Positions 42,528 to 51,905 of a DNA stretch of 64,000 nucleotides are shown here, in pieces. The DNA is from Jaminaea rosea (Eukaryota; Basidiomycota; Exobasidiomycetes; Microstromatales), in assembly GCF_003144245.1 (NCBI RefSeq), contig NW_020289988.1:124001-188000 (forward strand). The letters run 5' to 3'. The first letter of the stretch is position 1, and each line of letters opens with the position of its first letter. The translations under genes and the position numbers were made by a program. The notes beneath the pieces were generated by a model. It ran no database searches, was not told the DNA's origin, and saw only the letters and a list, made by a program, of their open reading frames with translations.

Positions 42528-45047
42528 ATGTCGCACCTCAGTAAGCCCTCGACCTCGCGGTATCAGCCCGTACCAGACGTAGAGACGACAGAATTGCCCT
42601 TTCGAGCTGCCACATTAGCACGCTCTCCCACTGTGGCAACACCAACATCATCTGCAGCATCATCGTCCACCTCCCGGTCTCACTCGGAGCGAAGAAGGCG
42701 TCATTCTTCTTCGCTCACCGATGACGGCGTCGATGGTGATGACGGCAAGGACGGGGCCAAGCTGGAGGATGGAGGACTCAGTGACGACGAAGAAGGTGGG
42801 GCACTGGAGATGGACACCTTCTTACCATCTGGCTCACGGCGCGAAGGCAAGCCTACGCCCGACATCGGCGGCATCGACGAATCGGCGGCTGGCGGGACGA
42901 GCGACCTCCTTGCCCTCGTCAAGAAGGCCGTACCAGAGACGGACGATCCGACGCTCCCTGCTCTTACCCTGAGAGCAGTCGTCATAGGATCCTTCTTCGC
43001 AGCTTTGGGCGCAGCAGTCGCGCAGCTCTTCTTCTTCAAGTCCAACTCGCCTGGCTTTTCAGCCTACTTTGTCATTCTCATCACCCTGCCTCTTGGCAGA
43101 TGGTGTGCACGTACACTGCCAGAGAGGACGATCAGAATACCGTTGCTGGGCGATGTCGATCTCAACCCGGGCGACTTTAGCATCAAGGAGCACCTCTTGA
43201 TTGCCATCATCGCTTCGTCGGGCGCCACGTCCGCCTATGCATCGGATATCATCAACATTCAAATCCTCTTCTTCCATCATCGCATGTCGACGATCCCCTC
43301 TCTGACGCTGCTTCTCACAACCCAGCTGCTGGGTTTCGGCTTCGCGGGGCTGGTCCACCGCCTACTCGTCAAGACGCCCTCGATGGTCTTTCCCTGGACG
43401 CTCGTTTCGACGAGTCTGTTCCACACGCTACATGGCTCCCAGTCCCTCGACATGCGGAGGCGTTTACGCTTTTTTACCCTCGCCTTTCTTGCCGTCTTCT
43501 GCTACCAGTTCCTGCCAGCACTTATGGCTCCCACGCTTAGCTCCGTCGCGCTGCTCTGCCTTTTCGGCGGGCCCACCTCTGCGATGCGCGTGCTAGGCTC
43601 GGGGTACAAGGGTTTGGGGCTGCTCAACATCAGCTTTGACTGGACGGCTGCCGGATCTAGCGGCCCGCTCTTTCAGCCTTGGTGGGCGGCAGTCAACTAT
43701 TACGCGGGATTCATCCTCATGATGTGGATCGTCATGCCCGTCCTCTACTTCGGCGTCAACTTCTGGGACGCCCAATCCTACCCGTCTGTGCTCTCTTCCG
43801 CCCTCTTCACCGCCACCACCCCGCGCGAGAAGTTTGATGTGGCTTCGGTGCTCACGCCCGATAACACGCTGGATTGGACCAAGTGGGCGACCAAGGGGCC
43901 AATTCGGCTCACACCCTACTTTGCTCTCACTTACGGGGTGTCCTTTGCGATCCTGACCTCGATGCTCACGCACGTCTTCCTCTGGCATCGTGACGACGTG
44001 AAGCGAGCGCTGCGTAATCAAGTGCACGACGACTACCACAACCGGGCCATGCGCAACTACGAGGAGGTGCCGCGAAGCTGGTACTACATCACACTGGGCG
44101 CGTCGCTCGGCGCTGCAATTCTGCTCGTTGCTCTCACCCCCGAGCTTCAGCTCCCCGTCTGGGCCCTCCTCATTGCGGTCCTGATCGCACTAGCCTTTCT
44201 TGTACCCGTTGGAATCGTCAAGGCCGTATCGGATACTGGCGTTGGCCTGAACGTTATCACCGAGTTTGTGGCGGGGTACATGCTTCCCGGCCGGCCGATC
44301 GCCAACGTCTGTTTCAAATGCTACGGATACATGGCGATGAGCCAGGCCCTGAACCTGGTGGCGGACATGAAGCTGGCGCTCTACATGAAGATCCCGCCAC
44401 GCGCCATGTACAAGGCACAATTTCTGGGGACGGTGATCGGGTGCGTGGTCAACTACATGGTCCTATCCTTCGTCTTGAGCCCCACGAGCGGCTATGTCCC
44501 CTTCTTGAGCGGTGAGGTGGAGGATCCGACTGGGCAGTGGGATGGACGCAAGATTCACATCTTCTACTCAGCCAGCATTATTTGGGGAGCTGTGGGACCT
44601 CAGGTCTTCTTCGCAGGCACGTATCGCAGCCTCTACTGGGGCTTCGTCATCGGTGCCTTGGCGCCCGTCCCCTTCTATCTCGTCCACCGCCGCAGCAACG
44701 CCAGAGCTTGGCTGGCCAAGTACGGCATACATCTCGACTGTGTCGCGATGCCCGTGTTCATTCACGCTCTCGCTGAAGCTCCGCAGGTGCCAACGAACGT
44801 CATCCTCTCCGGTGCGTTGGTGGCCTATGCTAGCCAGAAGTGGGCTCGCACCAAGCATCCAAAGTGGTTCGAAAAGTACAATTACGTTCTCTCTGCGGCC
44901 TTGGATGCGGGGACCTCCATCAACGCTCTGGTCGTGTTCGTGATGTCGGTCACGCTGCTGAAGATAGCCCCAATGCCGCATTACTGGGGCAATCCCGCGA
45001 CCGACTCAGAGTATTGCTCTGTCCCAGAAGCGGCGATCAAGTCTTAA
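42528..45047 (+). CDS. OPT-family oligopeptide transporter
   Basis: One exon, 839 residues. A Ser-rich acidic cytosolic N-terminus (1-130) precedes the OPT signature VPETDDPTLPALTLRA and the loop motif NPGDFSIKEH. About 14-16 hydrophobic helices follow, for example LTLLLTTQLLGFGFAGLVH and LLIAVLIALAFLVPVGIV. Other landmarks are GSGYKGLGLLNISFDW, GYMLPGRPIANVCFK and the conserved MKIPPRAMY. OPT proteins import small peptides, glutathione or metal chelates with protons across the plasma membrane. Substrate cannot be read from sequence. The last residues, after MPHYWGNPATDSEYC, match the usual C-terminal end of the family. Confidence 0.94.
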   Translation: MSHLSKPSTSRYQPVPDVETTELPFRAATLARSPTVATPTSSAASSSTSRSHSERRRRHSSSLTDDGVDGDDGKDGAKLEDGGLSDDEEGGALEMDTFLPSGSRREGKPTPDIGGIDESAAGGTSDLLALVKKAVPETDDPTLPALTLRAVVIGSFFAALGAAVAQLFFFKSNSPGFSAYFVILITLPLGRWCARTLPERTIRIPLLGDVDLNPGDFSIKEHLLIAIIASSGATSAYASDIINIQILFFHHRMSTIPSLTLLLTTQLLGFGFAGLVHRLLVKTPSMVFPWTLVSTSLFHTLHGSQSLDMRRRLRFFTLAFLAVFCYQFLPALMAPTLSSVALLCLFGGPTSAMRVLGSGYKGLGLLNISFDWTAAGSSGPLFQPWWAAVNYYAGFILMMWIVMPVLYFGVNFWDAQSYPSVLSSALFTATTPREKFDVASVLTPDNTLDWTKWATKGPIRLTPYFALTYGVSFAILTSMLTHVFLWHRDDVKRALRNQVHDDYHNRAMRNYEEVPRSWYYITLGASLGAAILLVALTPELQLPVWALLIAVLIALAFLVPVGIVKAVSDTGVGLNVITEFVAGYMLPGRPIANVCFKCYGYMAMSQALNLVADMKLALYMKIPPRAMYKAQFLGTVIGCVVNYMVLSFVLSPTSGYVPFLSGEVEDPTGQWDGRKIHIFYSASIIWGAVGPQVFFAGTYRSLYWGFVIGALAPVPFYLVHRRSNARAWLAKYGIHLDCVAMPVFIHALAEAPQVPTNVILSGALVAYASQKWARTKHPKWFEKYNYVLSAALDAGTSINALVVFVMSVTLLKIAPMPHYWGNPATDSEYCSVPEAAIKS

Positions 45048-45259
45048 TCGATGATATTTATGAACCATCGTATAGCACTTGCGGGAAGTTGTGAACGCGT
45101 CGGGTACTGGAGCGAGAGCTGCCACGTGGGCTGTTCGCTCCTTCCGCCCTTAGCTCGCCTCTCTCCGTCGTTGCGTCTCTCCATATTGACTTTCCCTTCC
45201 CTTTCCCCACACGATCCTAATCTGTCCTCCTCGGACGCCTCGCTCGAGCGTACGCCGCC

Positions 45260-46750
45260 ATGGCGCAAACCTCGGCGACGAGGGCTCGCGAGAGCAGTAG
45301 CGACGAGCGCGACTCTGCTACGCCTGGCACTCCGCCGCCTCCTAGCGTCGCCCCTCTGTCAACGGCCACTCAGACGACAGCAACGCCCGCTCAGCCGCCC
45401 GCTGCTGGCGTCTCTGCCTCCATGCGCACGGCAGACGCTGTAGCATCATCATCCTCTGTCACTCTCGACGCAGCTCCACCCGCTGCGGCCGAGGATCCCA
45501 TGGCCTCCCTCGGCCTGCCATCCCCAGAAGCTTTCGACGCCTGGCTGCCCAAGTGCGAGTTTGAGTCACAAGAAGCGGCCGAGCTTGCTCTCAAAACATT
45601 TGCCCTCACTCACGGCTTCTCCATCGCCACGCAAGTCTCCTGGCCGAATCGCCGCTACCCATCCAAATGGAAGCGCTGCACCAAAGGTGGGGCCCCGCGA
45701 AATCGCGTCCCCGTCGACGACCGAGTACGCAACCGCAAATCGCGCAGGACTGAGTGTCCCTTTGTGGCCGAGATCCACCAGACGAAGAAGAGGACGTGGA
45801 CTCTCCACATCCAGAACGCTCATCATAATCATGCACGCGACATGGCGGGGAGCGGGTTGGCTATTCATTCTTCTCAGCGCGGCTTCACAGCAGAAGAGAA
45901 GGCGCACATTGCAATGGAGGTGCGCAAGGCTGTTGCAGAGGGTAATATCCCGCCAAGCAAGCCTCTCTTTGATTGGGTTCACGAGAACAATCCTAACTCG
46001 AGAACTACCATGCGGGACGTGCTGAACGCGATTCAGAAGGTCAAGGACGCCCTCGTCAAGGAGGATCCGGAGAAGTGGACCGACTTCTTCGACAAGCAGC
46101 GCGATCGCAAGTGTGGGTATTGCGATCAAAAGGGCCACACTAAGCTCAACTGTGAGAAGCGTCTGCAGGACAGGGCCAATGGAGTGGAAGAGGGGCCCGA
46201 GATCGGCAAGAGGAGACAGAAGGCTGCGCAGCGTGCCAAAGAGAAGGAGGCGGCGAGGAGGAAGAGGCAGCAGGAGGAAGAGGAGGCCAGGATGGCGGCG
46301 GCGGCAGCTCGGACAACGGCACAGGCGCAGCAGCAGGACCGTAGTGAGCATCAGCCGCCTCAGCAGCAATCTCAATCAAGCACTCAGGCTCCTCGCGCAC
46401 CCCGTCCAACCTCTCCTCCCCGTGCTTCTGCTTCTCATCAGCAGCCAACCCACTATCAACAGCCCTGGCCAGGTCATCACACTGCATTCGACCCTCAGTT
46501 GGCCAACTCGTCGTCCTTGTCAGGGGAGGGCAGCCTATCTGCCGCCTGGAGACACAATGCGCATCCACATCACCACGGCCACCAGAATGGGAGCGGCCAC
46601 GAGCGCATCTACGCCGGGCAGAACAATGGTGCGGGCCTGACGGGCTTTGGAGGTACTGCGATGCCGATGGGCGGGGCATGGCCTCAAGCTGCACCGCCTA
46701 GCTATCTGTCGTCGTCTGCTGTTCAGAGAGGGTACGGCAGGGAGGGATGA
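45260..46750 (+). CDS. FAR1-like DNA-binding protein with CCHC zinc knuckle
   Basis: One exon, 496 residues. After an Ala/Ser/Thr-rich N-terminus, a FAR1/WRKY-GCM1-like domain lies at about 95-205 (FESQEAAELALKTFALTHGF, then RRTECPFVAEIHQ, then HIQNAHHNHARDM). This fold is shared with the N-terminal DNA-binding part of Mutator-like transposases. A CCHC zinc knuckle follows at Cys285-Cys298 (CGYCDQKGHTKLNC). The rest is charged coiled-coil-like (KEKEAARRKRQQEEEEARM), then Gln/His/Pro-rich. No transposase catalytic core is present. This looks like a host regulator derived from a transposase, or a protein related to one; target genes unknown. No terminal inverted repeats are seen around it. Confidence 0.8.
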   Translation: MAQTSATRARESSSDERDSATPGTPPPPSVAPLSTATQTTATPAQPPAAGVSASMRTADAVASSSSVTLDAAPPAAAEDPMASLGLPSPEAFDAWLPKCEFESQEAAELALKTFALTHGFSIATQVSWPNRRYPSKWKRCTKGGAPRNRVPVDDRVRNRKSRRTECPFVAEIHQTKKRTWTLHIQNAHHNHARDMAGSGLAIHSSQRGFTAEEKAHIAMEVRKAVAEGNIPPSKPLFDWVHENNPNSRTTMRDVLNAIQKVKDALVKEDPEKWTDFFDKQRDRKCGYCDQKGHTKLNCEKRLQDRANGVEEGPEIGKRRQKAAQRAKEKEAARRKRQQEEEEARMAAAAARTTAQAQQQDRSEHQPPQQQSQSSTQAPRAPRPTSPPRASASHQQPTHYQQPWPGHHTAFDPQLANSSSLSGEGSLSAAWRHNAHPHHHGHQNGSGHERIYAGQNNGAGLTGFGGTAMPMGGAWPQAAPPSYLSSSAVQRGYGREG

Positions 46751-47163
46751 CGGTGCGCGTTTCGAGCCGCTATCATCGTTGGTAAAGAAGCAAAGGCAGC
46801 ACGAAGATGCGCACGAGTGAACTACATCGATGTGACCTCACTTTCTCCCCGAGATTCCTGAAGCATCCATTCTAGCACATCTTTACCTCCATTCTAGCAC
46901 ATCTTTACCTCCATTCTAGCACATCTTTACCTATCTCGTCCATCATCATCATATACCTTATCTTTGTTGGAATGGCCCCCTCTATCTGCAATCCATTACC
47001 ATCGCGATCTGACTGACCACTGACAACCGGCATGCTTCAGTCTGTCGAGCAGCAAAGCAAAGAAAAGTGTCTATCGTATTCGCATGCGAATAATTTTAGG
47101 GCAAAGCAACAAATGACAGTGACGCAAAGCAAGCATTGATGTCGTAAAGCGGCGTCCTTCCGC
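46751..47163. other. Convergent intergenic region, FAR1-like gene / lipase
   Basis: 413 bases between two stop codons. It holds a perfect three-copy tandem repeat (described separately), a CATCATCAT run and otherwise nothing recognised. Confidence 0.5.
46867..46932. repeat. Tandem repeat, 3 x 22 bp
   Basis: Three perfect head-to-tail copies of a 22-base unit beginning CCATTCTAGC and ending TTTACCT, in the 3' region of the FAR1-like gene. Perfect identity implies recent expansion. No coding or known regulatory role is evident. Confidence 0.95.
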
Positions 47164-48492
47164 TCACCCATTGAGCGTCTTGATCACCTTCTGTAGCGCC
47201 ATGAAACCAAACGATCCCATGAGCTGCATCGCCTCGTGACTGTTCGGACTGACCGGCAGATGCCCCAACTTGGTACATTTGCCAGTTTCCGGAACCCCCT
47301 CAAAGAGCTCGAGCAACTTCTGTACAAAGCTGGGAACAGCCTCTACTCCCGTGACGCTGTGTTTACCGGTGGGGAGGGAGACAAATTTGATCGTCGCGCC
47401 TTGGCTGCATTGCGACTTGACGTATTGCGCAGCTTGTGTGTAGGGGACCGTCTCGTCCGTCCTTGAGTGTAGCAAAAGGGCAGGAAACTTGTTAAGAGGA
47501 GGCTGGTTCTTGCCCAGAGTCTCATGTTTGAGAATGTCCTTATAGACGGGGGCTTGCGTTATATTGGGCATGGTGAAGGAGTCGCTGAACGTCTTGTTTG
47601 CGAATACGGCGGACTGGTCAACGCAGATGCTGCCATTGCGCATGGCTTCGAAGTAGGCTGTGGCATTCGGTCTCATTTTGGATTGAAGAAATTTGCGCAA
47701 CTCTGGGTAGGCGTTGCTGAGCCCCGCAGCACCGAGGAAGTCTAGCCCTGCGCCTGGAGTGCCATCGAGATAGGCGAAGTTAGCATTGATGTTTGCAGGG
47801 AGACCGCCAGCCGTCCAGCCGACGATGTTGAGCTCGGGAGCATAGCTAGATGCGAGCTGGGAGGCCCATCCTGAGCCGTGAGCTCCACCGCTGTACCCAT
47901 ACAGGGCTACTTTAGCGTTTTCGGCATTCTCCAGGTAAGCGCCAAAGCCGAGCGTAGCACGAATGCCATCCAGGATGGCTGGTCCCTCGACGCGACCGGC
48001 AAGGAAAGCGGCTTTGCTTCCTCCGAGGTCGGGGATCGTGATGAACCATCCTTGATGAAGCGCAGCGAAGTGCATCGTGTCCAGAGCGTACTCTTGCGAA
48101 TTGTTTGTCTTGCTGTTGGGGGTGAAGGCATATGAGGGGTTGCAGTTCAGACCGGCAGAGTCCTGCGGTTGGGCAATAGCGAGGAGGCGGGGCACGCCAC
48201 GAGTCGGCTGCTTGGGCACTACGACCGTGGTCACTGTCCCATCCGGCTGACCTTGACCAGTAGTGCGGTAGAAGAGCTGGTAAGCGGCTTGCGCGGCAGG
48301 GCCGAAGTAGGCGGGAGAGATGGCTCGTTCACGCAGGACATGGCCTGGCTTGTACTTGGCTATATCTGCGTCGACGCGGTAGAAGGGATCCTGCGAGGGG
48401 GGCGGAAACTCGTTGTAGGAAGCTACGGGTGGGCGGGGGGCCGCGTAGATGCTGGGCGCGATCAGCAGGGCTAGCAGGAAAGCGAGGAGCAT
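47164..48492 (-). CDS. Secretory lipase, Candida/Moesziomyces lipase A family
   Basis: One exon. The ATG at 48492 gives 442 residues with a clean signal peptide (MLLAFLLALLIAPSIYA); an upstream in-frame codon would bury it. The alpha/beta-hydrolase catalytic triad is visible: Ser201 in GYSGG, Asp346 in SRTDETVPY and His378 in TGKHSVTG. Length and motif order fit PF03583-type lipases such as CAL-A, which hydrolyse triacylglycerols and bulky esters outside the cell. Conserved landmarks include WFITIPDLGGSKAAF and GWTAGGLPANI. Several N-glycosylation sequons (NATAY, NGSIC, NKTFS, NITQ) agree with secretion. Confidence 0.94.
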   Translation of the reverse strand: MLLAFLLALLIAPSIYAAPRPPVASYNEFPPPSQDPFYRVDADIAKYKPGHVLRERAISPAYFGPAAQAAYQLFYRTTGQGQPDGTVTTVVVPKQPTRGVPRLLAIAQPQDSAGLNCNPSYAFTPNSKTNNSQEYALDTMHFAALHQGWFITIPDLGGSKAAFLAGRVEGPAILDGIRATLGFGAYLENAENAKVALYGYSGGAHGSGWASQLASSYAPELNIVGWTAGGLPANINANFAYLDGTPGAGLDFLGAAGLSNAYPELRKFLQSKMRPNATAYFEAMRNGSICVDQSAVFANKTFSDSFTMPNITQAPVYKDILKHETLGKNQPPLNKFPALLLHSRTDETVPYTQAAQYVKSQCSQGATIKFVSLPTGKHSVTGVEAVPSFVQKLLELFEGVPETGKCTKLGHLPVSPNSHEAMQLMGSFGFMALQKVIKTLNG

Positions 48493-49408
48493 AGTTGGTG
48501 GCAAGAACGAGAGTGCTACTGGATGACGTTGAGTTGAAGAGGAAGAAGAGAAGCAACGTGCCAGCAGGACAGTCTCAGATGCGGGTGGTCGGCTGGATGG
48601 CCGGAAATGACGATGTGATCGCGGCAAGGAATAAGGTGGGCGAGCGGGCCGAAGGATCAAGGTCGGAGAAGGAGCAGTAGCGAGTAGAAGGCAGAGCGAG
48701 CAGTCGATAGGAAGTAAATGGTGGTGATGGAAGGAGAGAGGCGTCGTCGAATGGCTGCCCTTTTTGATTCAATATCTTGTCCGTCTCATCCCCATCGATG
48801 CGAGGTCTGAGCTCGAAGCTGACAGCTGACCAAAAAGACGACATCGGCGGGCCCAAGCTCGAATCGATCGCGATTTCAGGGCGGCCAGTGCGGCCTCGCA
48901 GCGGGCCGCGGCATTCGCGGCGTGGGGCATTCGCGGCGTGGGACTGGACTAGCGTGGGTGTGCGGGGGACCGAGGCAAGGCTTTGGGCCGAAAGCAACCA
49001 GCTCCGCGCCTGTTGATGTGTTGGTTGTTGCGCAAGAAAGTTCAACAGGGGGAGCAGCTACTTCCTGTTTCTTGCAATGAGGCGACCGGCTGACCGGAAG
49101 ATGACGCGGCGCTCACCTTGACATCATTTGAAAGGGAAGAGTTAGCACGGAAACGTCACGCTGCCCTTGCCTGCGTGCTGCACTTGCGCTGCTCGATGAC
49201 TGATTGATGCCTTTGCCTCGCAACTCATTGCCTGCTTGGCCTGCTTGGCTGGCTGCCGGCGCGCTCGGCCCCCCCCCTATGTCATTTGTCTACGCGACCC
49301 ACGCACCTTTCGGCAGTCGGCGATGTCTCATAGATTGGGTGCCGCAACAGATCAATCTATCCTCCTGACTCTGACATTCAACTCTCTCTCTTCGAACGTG
49401 CGACCGTC
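48493..49408. promoter_or_regulatory. Divergent intergenic region, lipase / conserved fungal gene
   Basis: 916 bases between start codons on opposite strands. It presumably holds a regulated lipase promoter. A C-run (nine bases) lies near 49270 and a short duplicated GCATTCGCGGCGTGGG stretch near 48911-48940. No gene recognised. Confidence 0.45.
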
Positions 49409-51675
49409 ATGAGCTGCGAATTTACTCCCGATGGCAGCACCAGTACCGACTCTGGTTCAACTCTGTGCGAGAAGGAGAACGATCTAATCGCCACATCACC
49501 ACCTCGTCACCATGATCCACTGCTGAAACAGAAGCGCTCGACCCGCTTCTATGCACCTGGAGCTACATCGAAATTCAATCAAGCGCCATTCGCTGGTAGC
49601 GCTGCCAAGAGGGAGAGTCTTCAGTCATTGGGGTCGATTGTCCATCTGCAAGACTTTTACCGTAGACAAGGCTTGTGAGTGGGTTCTTCACTGAACCTGA
49701 GCTGCGCAGCTGATCGAGCCGCGCTGTCCTTTCCACAGAGCCGCTCGTCAGTCGCCACTCAGCAGTCGTCAGCTTCAACCAGCTCTCGGCCCTGCTGCGC
49801 TGGCCGAGTCTGAAGCCGACGATCATGGTGTACTCGCCGCCAAGCTGGCTGCGCTGCGTGCGAGTGACGACGATACGACTGTCGTCGACACGCTCGCAGC
49901 TCTTGAGGGAAGGTCGGCCCCCGTTGAGGTCCTTGAGCAGCCTATCACGCAGTCAACGTGGAAGGGCAGGGCCTATCCCGATATAGCCAAGCCAGTTGAG
50001 GCAGACCTCAAGAGGCTGAGGCAGACGATGCTGAGCTGCCTTGACCAAACGTAAGTGCTCGAGACGGCACAGGCACTAGGCAAGCATAGGCTGATCAGCT
50101 TCACTACGGGGCCCCTGACCACGCAGCTGCCGCCACTGGGATCTTCACGGCTCCTCCGGCCCCTCTCAACCGACCTCACGATCGATCGACGTCCTCGACC
50201 TGATCAATACCACAACCCAAGCGATCCGTGCAGTCCGCAACTACCTTTTCGCCCTTCCTCCCTTGGTTGTCGATACGCAGCCATCAGATCTACAACAAGC
50301 CAGCAACGGTAACCTCTCGGCTCCACCCTCGCTACGCAAAAAACCCTCCTCCAATCTCAAGGCGCAGCACCACGCGGGTAGCGTAAAGGCCAAGGATGCC
50401 TTCAAGCGGCAAAGCAGTTTCTTTGGCGTTTCGAGAGGCACTCTTCCCCAGCGGATCCCGTCCGGCTCGTCAACGCCTTCAAGTGCGGAGCAGCATCAAC
50501 CCTTTCAGATGATTCAGCGACGTCAGGCGTCTCAGGATGGGTACGAAGCAGGCGCCTACTCCGTCTCGCCGCCGCAGGATTGGCCAAAAGACGAACGTCG
50601 TCGTCCAAGCGACGATCAGTATAATGGTAGAAACGAAGCTTCACGGGATCCCCTCGTCGTGGTACGCTCCTCTGCCCTCGAGGTGCTCGGCATGTTGAGA
50701 GTCCTTGAGGAGAGGAGTCGCATCGAAGGTCATTCCGAAGCGGTCACGTCTCACGACCCTCTCCCTCCTTCTTCTTCCCTCACCAGCACTCGAATGCTGC
50801 GAGGAGACTACAACGAGTCATGCCTCTCCATTGACGGAGACAGTACGACAGACGCCGGATCTCTAGACGGGGACATAGCGTACCGCAGCGACCTGACACT
50901 CGCAGAGCTCGGAGAGCAACGCAGCCTTGTGAGCAGCTACCTCGCTACAGTCAATGGAGTGATGGGCGAAGTCGGGAGGGCGGGAGCGAGAGAGGGCCGC
51001 TTGTCGCAGCATGGGAGCGGAGACGCGGCAACGGCGAGTGACGGTGGAGCAGAAGAGGGTTTTCCCGTTTGGGCTAGAGCAGTGTTGCCTGCGAACAGCC
51101 AAAGCGAGCACGTCTGGCTGCCCCGTCTCCGCCTCCTCATCGACGATCTGATCCCATCTGAATCTTCAACACTAGGCTCCATAGCCTCGCCGTCACTGCA
51201 CTGCAGTGCTGCACTGCATCGCCTGGCGACGGGACACCTTCTCTGCCACGCCTACAACGCCGCCTTACGGTCTTCCAGCAAGCCGTGGGGCTTCATTGAT
51301 CCGGCAAGCGTGCACGATGACGTTGGCGATGCGAAGGAGCATGATCATAGCAATGAGGAGCCACTGGTGCAGGGCCACGCAAAGGAGGTTACTACGGCGG
51401 GCACAAATGCCACCAGCACGAGTAAAAGGGGTGGACAGTGGCGACGCACAGACAATCTCAGGCGCTTCGCTGCGGCAGTGCAGTTGCGCTATGGCGGGAG
51501 CGGCAGTGGCAATGAGGCGGCCGTGGGTCGAGCAGTGCGCGTCTTCGATGCGAAAGTTGTTGCCAGGAGGCATGACGAGGACACGGGATGGCAGAGGCAG
51601 CTCGAAAGCCTCATAGAAGCGTGGCTAGGGGCGGTTGTGTATGAGGGAAGGCAAGGTGATGAGGAAATCGCATAA
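49409..51675 (+). CDS. Conserved fungal protein of unknown function
   Basis: Exons 49409-49674, 49739-50050 and 50127-51675 give 708 residues. The N-terminal 90 residues are polar (KRSTRFYAPGATSKFNQAPF). A helical region with DVLDLINTTTQAIRAVRNYL spans the third exon's start, a pattern seen in uncharacterised fungal proteins. Another helical block reads PLVVVRSSALEVLGMLRVLE. The rest alternates low complexity and predicted helices, ending with RQLESLIEAWLGAVVYEGR. No enzymatic motif, signal peptide or membrane segment is present. The second acceptor was chosen to keep phase 2. Function is not proposed. Confidence 0.72.
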
Positions 51676-51905
51676 TCGCGAGCGTCAGAGAACAAAGCAG
51701 CTCGCCGCGAGGAGGGAGACGCCCTGTTGATACCCAAAGCATTTTATCAATCAGGTCCATGAGTATGAGGGCGCACCTGCCTTTGAACACCGTGGTCAAT
51801 GCAAGCGATGACGCGAAAACAAGATCAGCGCGTGGGTATCACTCCAATGAACATTTGCAAGCGAGGCGCCCCGTCCTTATATGTACACAAAATACCCATC
51901 TCAGC

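Noticed and set aside
45260-46750. An active Mutator-like transposon
   Set aside because: No catalytic transposase core, no terminal inverted repeats and no target-site duplication were found around the FAR1-like gene.
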